DNA from: Turritopsis dohrnii
Taxonomy: Eukaryota > Cnidaria > Hydrozoa > Anthoathecata > Oceaniidae
Direction: 5' to 3'
NCBI GenBank assembly: GCA_027922465.2
Contig: BQMF02000293.1
Coordinates: forward strand, 62,001 to 126,000
Length of the DNA stretch: 64,000 bases
Shown: piece by piece, positions 58,300-64,000 of the stretch
Numbering within the stretch: the stretch's first letter is position 1
Layout: each line of letters opens with the position of its first letter
Program-made: the position numbers and the translations under genes
The notes under the pieces: generated by a model
The model's database searches: none
What the model saw: the letters and a program-made list of their open reading frames with translations, nothing else
What the model was told of the DNA's origin: nothing

Positions 58300-58750
58300 T
58301 GATATGTTATGTTATGTTAGGTTATGTTCATATTTCATTAATTGTTCGATACACTTTTCCTGGGTTTTCTACAAACTGTGGCTGAGTTATAATTAACGCT
58401 TCTTTGGAATTATTGTGGGAGACTTTTCAACAATGTTTGTTTCTGCATTAAGCACCATTAATATAAATTTGGATGTACTACAACTTATTCTTATAGTACC
58501 TTTGCAAAAGGTATGGAGAATGCAATGTGGATCTTCTTTTTTAGCATTTCGATACTCATTCTATTTCATTCCTTTGGTTGATTCTGCTCACTTACATTTC
58601 TCTTATAAGCAAAGTTATTAAATGCAAACTTCATGCTTCATACTATTCATACTTCAGGTACATGTTCAAGTCCGTATGATGAGAAAAAGAACTTTTTTCA
58701 AAGTTGTTATCATTTGTTAATTTAAAGCGTTGTCGTACGGAAGAAAATAG
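58300..58750. other. No gene or repeat recognised
   Basis: AT-rich DNA between the Crypton end and the MITE. Only short meaningless frames. Confidence 0.5.
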
Positions 58751-58905
58751 GGGCCTTACGAAACTACGACGGCAACGTGGACGACGACGTGAGGCAAACA
58801 AAAGATTCACTTTACTCCATAGATTGCTTTAGAATGGAAGTCATTTCACACTATACTTTTGGGAAATGTTTTTAATCAAATCGAATAAAATGTGAAGTTT
58901 GTCAA

Positions 58906-61900
58906 ATGCTTACCCACATATCATGTCTAAACATTTCAAAAACCCAACAAAAAAACTACACAGTTAAATCAGTACCAACGTGGACTTGTCACTTATGCAC
59001 TTTATCTACACTACCTTTTCACAAAGCTAATTATATCGATAAATCTTTAGATACCGTATCACACAATATTCCATCTTACAAAAACGATCAAGTCAAAAAG
59101 CTGAGAAAAAATCCAAAATTCACCTCCGTCAGTCACCTAAACGTACAAGCTTTAATGTCTACATTTAATGAATTTTGTGTTATGTTAAACGAATATAATT
59201 TTGACATTATAGCGATAACAGAAACATGGTTACAAGACAGCAACTATCAAGAACAATATGTTCAAATAGAGGGATATAATGCCGTATTTAAAAATCGACT
59301 GAATAAAAGAGGGGGAGGTGTCGGTATTTACATAAAAGAACACCTCTCTTACAAGGTACGTAACGATCTCACTCGAATTCACGAAAATCTTGAAGTTTTA
59401 ATCATTGAAGTTAAAGGTAGACGCACGCCAACTTTAATATGTGTTGCATATCAGCCCAGCTCAAACGAACCTGAAAAGTTACAATGGCTTGATAAGTTTG
59501 GAATTTTACTTGCCGACATAAATTCGAGATGGAATGGTGTCTTGGTCGTAACAGGTGATTTTAACATTGACTTACTTGGAGAACAGAAAGAATCAGTAAA
59601 AAGATATAAAGATATACTTCATACCTTTTCACTAAAACAACATATAACCAAAGCTACCAGAAAGAATAAAACCTTAATTGATCATTTATGCAGCAATATT
59701 CCTAGTAAAGTAATTCATAGTGATGTGATTTACACCGATGAAATCTCAGATCATGATACTATCTACACGATTTTCAATATTAAAAAAGAACGCTTTGAAA
59801 AACGATATAAATATGTGAGAAACGAAAAGAGCCTAGATATGAATAAGTTTTCAGCTGATTTCAAAGAATTACCCCTTAGTCTGATATACAGCTTCGATGA
59901 GCCTGATGATCAGATTTCCGTATTGAACAAATTAATTACTGATTGTATCTCCGAACATGCGCCAACCAGGAAAACAAAGTTTACACGACCACCAGCCCCC
60001 TGGATGAACGACCCTAAAGTTATCACAGCGAAAAATAATCTCGAAAATCTACGAATATCTTCTCGTGACGCAAATAAACCAAACACACAGGAGACGTATC
60101 GCATGGAAAAGATGATCTACAAAAAAACTATAAAAGACACAAAAGCATCATTTTTAAAGAAGGCACTCAGTTCAAAGAATCCAAAGGAAGTTTGGGAAAC
60201 TGTCCACCACATAATTAATCCACCAAAGAAACGTATTAAGATTAATCCAAATGACTTTAACAAATACTACAGCACTCTTGCTTCAAACCTTTGTAAAAAA
60301 CAAAACGAATCTTTTGACCAACAGAAGTTTTTAGAGAGTTTACCAAAGGACAAAAATGACAGTTCCTTTATTATAAAACATACCAACTACGCTGAAGTTA
60401 AGAAAATTCTCCTTAGTCTACGAAATGATTGTTCTACTGGACATGACCAAGTTCCTGTAAAATTCTTGAAACCAGTCATTGAAGAAATAACCTCACCTAT
60501 TGTCCATATCATAAATAATTCTATAGACAAAGGGATATTTCCTGACAATTGGAAGATCGCTAGAGTTTGTCCCATTCCTAAAGTAGACCATCCACTGAGC
60601 GTGAAAGACTTCAGACCTATTTCGATTCTACCAATATTGTCAAAAGTTTACGAAAAGGTAATTTTGCAACAACTATTAAAATTCACCGAAAAATATTCAC
60701 TTTACAATCCTTGTCAATCTGGCTTTCGCAAAGGACACTCAACAACTACTTTACTACTTAAATTTAGAGATGATATACAGAAAGCCCTTAACAGAAATGA
60801 GATTACAACTTCGGTACTTATTGACTACTCGAAGGCTTTCGATACTATAGACCACCAAATACTACTCAAAAAATTGTCATCTCTAAACTTCGATACTAGT
60901 GCTATCAAGATTCTAATGAGCTATCTCACAAATAGAAAACAGTTTGTGCAAATTGACGATCAATCATCAACCTTGTTACCGATGTTCTTTGGTGTACCCC
61001 AAGGGAGCATTCTTGGACCAGTGCTTTTTAACATCTACGTATCCGAACTTCCAGCTTGCCTTCAATCTCAATCAATTCAATATGCTGATGACACAACTGT
61101 TTATAATTTCTGTAAAGTTAATAACATCACACAAACTATAAAAACTCTTGAATCAGATATTGCTGCACTCTCAAAATGGTCTTCCAAAAATGGTCTTATT
61201 TTCAATAGCGACAAACTAAAATACGCAATGTTTTCTTCAAACCGACTCAAAGATTTTAACGATAGAAGTTATTTAATTCGATCAGGAGGAAAATCAATTC
61301 AAAAAGTGGCTACTGTTAAACTACTTGGTATACATTTCGATCAGAATTTGTTATGGAATAAACACATCAATGAAGTATTAAAATCATCTTATGGAGTCCT
61401 AAGAACCTTAAAGACATTTAAACGTTTTACTCCGTTTAAAGTTCGCAAATCATTAGCTGAAGCTCTTATACTATCTAGAATAAACTACTGTAATGTTGTG
61501 TATGGCCAACTTCCTGCATATCTTCAAAACCGTTTACAAAGAGCTCAAAACTGTGCAGCTGGTTATGTGCTTGGAAGATATGCCAGTCTTTCAGATAACA
61601 TATCACTCAATTGGTTACCAGTTGTCGAAAATATTGAATTTAATACAGTGAGATACGTACATCAAGCCCTTAGCAACGATCTCTGGCCAGATTACCTGAA
61701 AGTTGAAACAGTTAGAGCTACTAGAAATCTACGTTCCAATAATTCAGGAACAAAAATTAATCATGGTGAAAAACGAACTTTCCAAGAGCAGGCTACAATA
61801 TTCAACAATCTTCCACGTAACATTCGAATGAGCAGCAGTCAAAAAATTTTTATTAGGGAGGCAAGGGCGTTTTACATGGATAAAGCCCTAGCGAGGTGTC

Positions 61901-61911
61901 TGTCCAGGTAA
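58906..61911 (+). CDS. LINE endonuclease/reverse transcriptase, uninterrupted (1,001 codons)
   Basis: The open frame extends upstream to 58876 without ATG and adds KCEVCQ, giving a full PHD-like pattern: C-x2-C at 58891-58902, HISC, then WTCHLC. The ATG at 58906 therefore sits inside the finger and is not the native start. The endonuclease has SHLNVQALMS, ITETWL, GGGVGIYI, VTGDFNIDLL and ISDHD. The RT has FRPISILPILSKVYEK, IDYSKAFDTID, FGVPQGSILGP and catalytic YADD. A thumb and tail end in KALARCLSR. No stop or frameshift is present, so it is young and enzymatically plausible. Without a native 5' end it could hardly drive its own expression. Confidence 0.9.
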   Translation: MLTHISCLNISKTQQKNYTVKSVPTWTCHLCTLSTLPFHKANYIDKSLDTVSHNIPSYKNDQVKKLRKNPKFTSVSHLNVQALMSTFNEFCVMLNEYNFDIIAITETWLQDSNYQEQYVQIEGYNAVFKNRLNKRGGGVGIYIKEHLSYKVRNDLTRIHENLEVLIIEVKGRRTPTLICVAYQPSSNEPEKLQWLDKFGILLADINSRWNGVLVVTGDFNIDLLGEQKESVKRYKDILHTFSLKQHITKATRKNKTLIDHLCSNIPSKVIHSDVIYTDEISDHDTIYTIFNIKKERFEKRYKYVRNEKSLDMNKFSADFKELPLSLIYSFDEPDDQISVLNKLITDCISEHAPTRKTKFTRPPAPWMNDPKVITAKNNLENLRISSRDANKPNTQETYRMEKMIYKKTIKDTKASFLKKALSSKNPKEVWETVHHIINPPKKRIKINPNDFNKYYSTLASNLCKKQNESFDQQKFLESLPKDKNDSSFIIKHTNYAEVKKILLSLRNDCSTGHDQVPVKFLKPVIEEITSPIVHIINNSIDKGIFPDNWKIARVCPIPKVDHPLSVKDFRPISILPILSKVYEKVILQQLLKFTEKYSLYNPCQSGFRKGHSTTTLLLKFRDDIQKALNRNEITTSVLIDYSKAFDTIDHQILLKKLSSLNFDTSAIKILMSYLTNRKQFVQIDDQSSTLLPMFFGVPQGSILGPVLFNIYVSELPACLQSQSIQYADDTTVYNFCKVNNITQTIKTLESDIAALSKWSSKNGLIFNSDKLKYAMFSSNRLKDFNDRSYLIRSGGKSIQKVATVKLLGIHFDQNLLWNKHINEVLKSSYGVLRTLKTFKRFTPFKVRKSLAEALILSRINYCNVVYGQLPAYLQNRLQRAQNCAAGYVLGRYASLSDNISLNWLPVVENIEFNTVRYVHQALSNDLWPDYLKVETVRATRNLRSNNSGTKINHGEKRTFQEQATIFNNLPRNIRMSSSQKIFIREARAFYMDKALARCLSR

Positions 61912-62620
61912 ACCTTGCTTGTAATAATATTTCTTTTATTTTAACTTTTAAACAATCTATCTATTCACTTGTAGTCCTTAAATTGGTTTTTGTAATTTCC
62001 AGCCTCCCTTTACCTTTACTTTCAATCGAATTTTTGCTTTACCCTTTTACACCACCTATGCATTCTGTTTTATCACCGTGTTCCAAATTTTGACTTACCG
62101 GCCAGCATCTACGTTCCAAGCTCCAATTTTGCCCTCAATTGGCTCAATCTTTCAATTTTGTATTTCACATACAGATTTATGCTACATACATGGTCTTTCC
62201 TTTTTTTCTTATTTTATTTTATTCTATTGGATTTTAAACAATACGTGGTTTCAGCCGTTTTATCCTTCATACTCGACTTTCATACCGAGACCAGTCTCAG
62301 ATAGGACCACTACAGCCTCTACGATACCAACCTATTCATGCAAATTTTTAGCATCTGCTTACCAATTTTGCCAATTGTACCTCGACAACAATCCAATTCC
62401 AAGGTTCGTTCTATCACTTATCAATCCACATTCACTTGCCTATTCATTTTCGCTTCAAGTGCTACATTCCTGAATTTTTATATATTTATAAGGTATTTAT
62501 ATATTTTATCAATTTTTAATAGTTATTTTTATTACTGAATTTTAATATTTATAAATTTCATTTTCATTTTTAATTTGTAGGGAGAAGAACCATTTGTATA
62601 TAATGGAACCCAATTTTATG

Positions 62621-62658
<38 letters not shown>
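62621..62658 (+). repeat. (AAT)n tail of LINE copy 2
   Basis: About 12 AAT units following ttttatg. On the same strand of the element, copy 1 has (ATT)n, the complementary triplet. Confidence 0.85.
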
Positions 62659-62959
62659 CATACTAATATCATTATCAGATTTGCACGTTCAACACACAAC
62701 GTGAAAAGGAGTGTTTAAAGTCGTCATCAAAACGAAGACGTGAGAATAGCAGTACTTCGGAAAAATTTTCCTTGGTTCCTTCATGATTCTGTGTCTCAAA
62801 GTTCAAAAAACAAACTTCAAAGGCATTATAAAATAAACTTCTTAACCCAAGTGTATAGTTTTTGCTCCTTTGTGATTCATTAAAGATGAATATCTTGTAC
62901 GTCGTCGTCTACGTTGCCGTCGTACTTTCGTAAGTTCCCTAATATATACTTCTTGCAAC

Positions 62960-64000
62960 ATGTTTTGATTGCCTCGTCTATGCGAAAAATACGCACAATG
63001 AGATTATGACGCATTTAGAATTTTAAGCCAGACATTGGGAGGTTGAATTCATTCTTGATTTTTTACTTCGTCTTAATCTCTCATCTTTTTGATAATATTG
63101 GTAACATTTATAATCTTTAAAACAAAAAGAGTTGGGTTGAGAATGCATAAAATGAACGAGCAGTGTCAGGTAGAAATCCTTCCCAGAAACCTCGAAGTTG
63201 TGGGCAAAATACTTCAGGCATGAATAGGAGAAGATGTCTTTATGAGGTACCAACACTGTGAGAAGTAGAGGTCCTATAACTAACATTCAGGAGTTTACGC
63301 TAGCGTGAACGAGGAAAGCAAAAAGCTTTTCTTTGCAGAAACCTCGCTATTGAAACAGAGATTCTTAAAATTTACCAACATCCCGATAACTTAAGTGTTG
63401 TCAAAGAGTTGTGAAAACGGCGATCTTCAAACAGCTAGTTCGATTCATTCTACATACTGAAAGGACACAATTACCAAAAATATAGTGTACTCAAACGATC
63501 TTCCATTAACGCACATATCTTTCAAAAGAGGAAGAATCATGGGTTAGTTTGCAAATTTCGAAGTAAACAGTTCCCGAAATTGAAATTTTCAAAATTATAA
63601 TTTTTCTAAAACCGTACAAAATAATGACAAAGCGAATATTTTTTTTGTGTTTGCTTATCATTGGGGTATTAGGCTTCATTTACCACACGTACATTGGGTT
63701 AGTGTTACCTTTCAACTGGGAAACAGGCATTGTAGTGATAAAACAGTATGTTCCCGAAATTGAAAATTTTGCAAAATTCGACGTAAATAGTTCCCGATAT
63801 TGAAATTGTGAAAATCTTAATTTCTCTAAAACCGACAAAATAATGGCAAAGCGAACATTTTTTTGGTTTTTGTTTATCATCCGGTATTAGACATTATTTG
63901 CAATCTGTAAATTGGGTTAGTGTTAGCTTTAAATTGGGAAACACGCATTTAAGTGATAAAACAGTATGTTCCCGAAATTGAAAATTTTACGGTTTTTGTA
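62960..64000. repeat. Dispersed repeat with TTCCCGAAATTGAAA words, copy 2, running off the window
   Basis: Same order of landmarks as 52080-53530, including the duplicated gttcccgaaattgaaaattt units near 63750 and 63970. It lies just outside the right TIR of the MITE 58751-62940. Confidence 0.75.

Larger units (their letters stand above)
58871..62660 (+). mobile_element. CR1/Jockey-group LINE, copy 2, intact EN-RT ORF
   Basis: Homologous to the element at 1-3567 from tcaaatgc on. Ends in 3' UTR (gaagaaccatttg) and (AAT)n. The 5' junction is near 58871, because the PHD-finger coding starts at 58891 just after a stop at 58873. The copy is therefore probably 5'-truncated. Confidence 0.85.
58751..62940. 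mobile_element. MITE with ~40-bp TIRs, split by a complete LINE
   Basis: Left ggggccttacgaaactacga, continuing cggcaacgtggacgacgacg; the right end at 62901-62940 is its complement with about five mismatches. TA lies outside both ends. Without the LINE (about 58871-62660) the MITE would be about 400 bp. Confidence 0.85.

Noticed and set aside
63023..63286. 87-aa minus-strand frame
   Set aside because: The matching region near 52.1-52.4 kb has no equivalent open frame, so conservation as protein is not supported.

Overview
This is animal nuclear DNA, AT-rich and dominated by repeats. There is no operon structure. Introns have GT/AG borders with short pyrimidine-rich acceptors, and the LINEs, DNA transposons, Crypton and tRNA-derived SINEs are of metazoan type. 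The mix of CR1/Jockey-group LINEs, TTAA-target Kolobok-like elements, Crypton, PIF/Harbinger and pogo-like DDE elements fits a cnidarian or another early-branching marine invertebrate best. That placement is an inference, because no diagnostic host gene is complete here.

Layout. 1-3567: a LINE with one stop in its EN-RT frame. 3568-6672: gene-free DNA with a foldback element. 6673-27219: one long split plus-strand gene. It has a large exon for a P-loop/superfamily-1-like NTPase, a fibronectin-III-like exon, then 14 very small exons, 13 of them in a long array, coding for acidic Ser/Asn/Asp linkers. The array exons are all phase 1-1 and lie in homologous introns. The array has grown by tandem duplication (a 2.87-kb unit and a 1,019-bp sub-unit). 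It hosts a SINE, a 2.4-kb Kolobok-like element and a 1.26-kb insert copied along with the exons. It ends in a second P-loop exon cut off by a LINE fragment.

25.2-41 kb: a dense set of DNA transposons. Many have TA target duplications and clusters of short repeated words inside their ends. Three of them (28451-29640, 35696-36618, 43079-44242) share the terminus CCTTATCGG. Together they suggest a two-gene parent element with a pogo-like DDE transposase and a HIRAN-like acidic accessory protein, transcribed divergently. 41.3-46.2 kb: a LINE broken by another LINE and by one of these elements.

46.1-58.3 kb: two diverged copies of a composite block ((AAAT)n, TTCCCG-repeat array, LINE RT scrap, Harbinger transposase remnant, Crypton 5' part), followed by a much more complete Crypton gene with introns. 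58.7-62.9 kb: a LINE with a full 1,001-codon EN-RT frame nested inside a MITE with roughly 40-bp terminal inverted repeats. The window ends in a second copy of the repeat seen at 52-53 kb.

The two points most worth following up are the phase-1 mini-exon array fused to P-loop modules and the apparent two-gene HIRAN/DDE transposon family with a varying subterminal word. All family assignments come from reading motifs by eye. No database search was possible.
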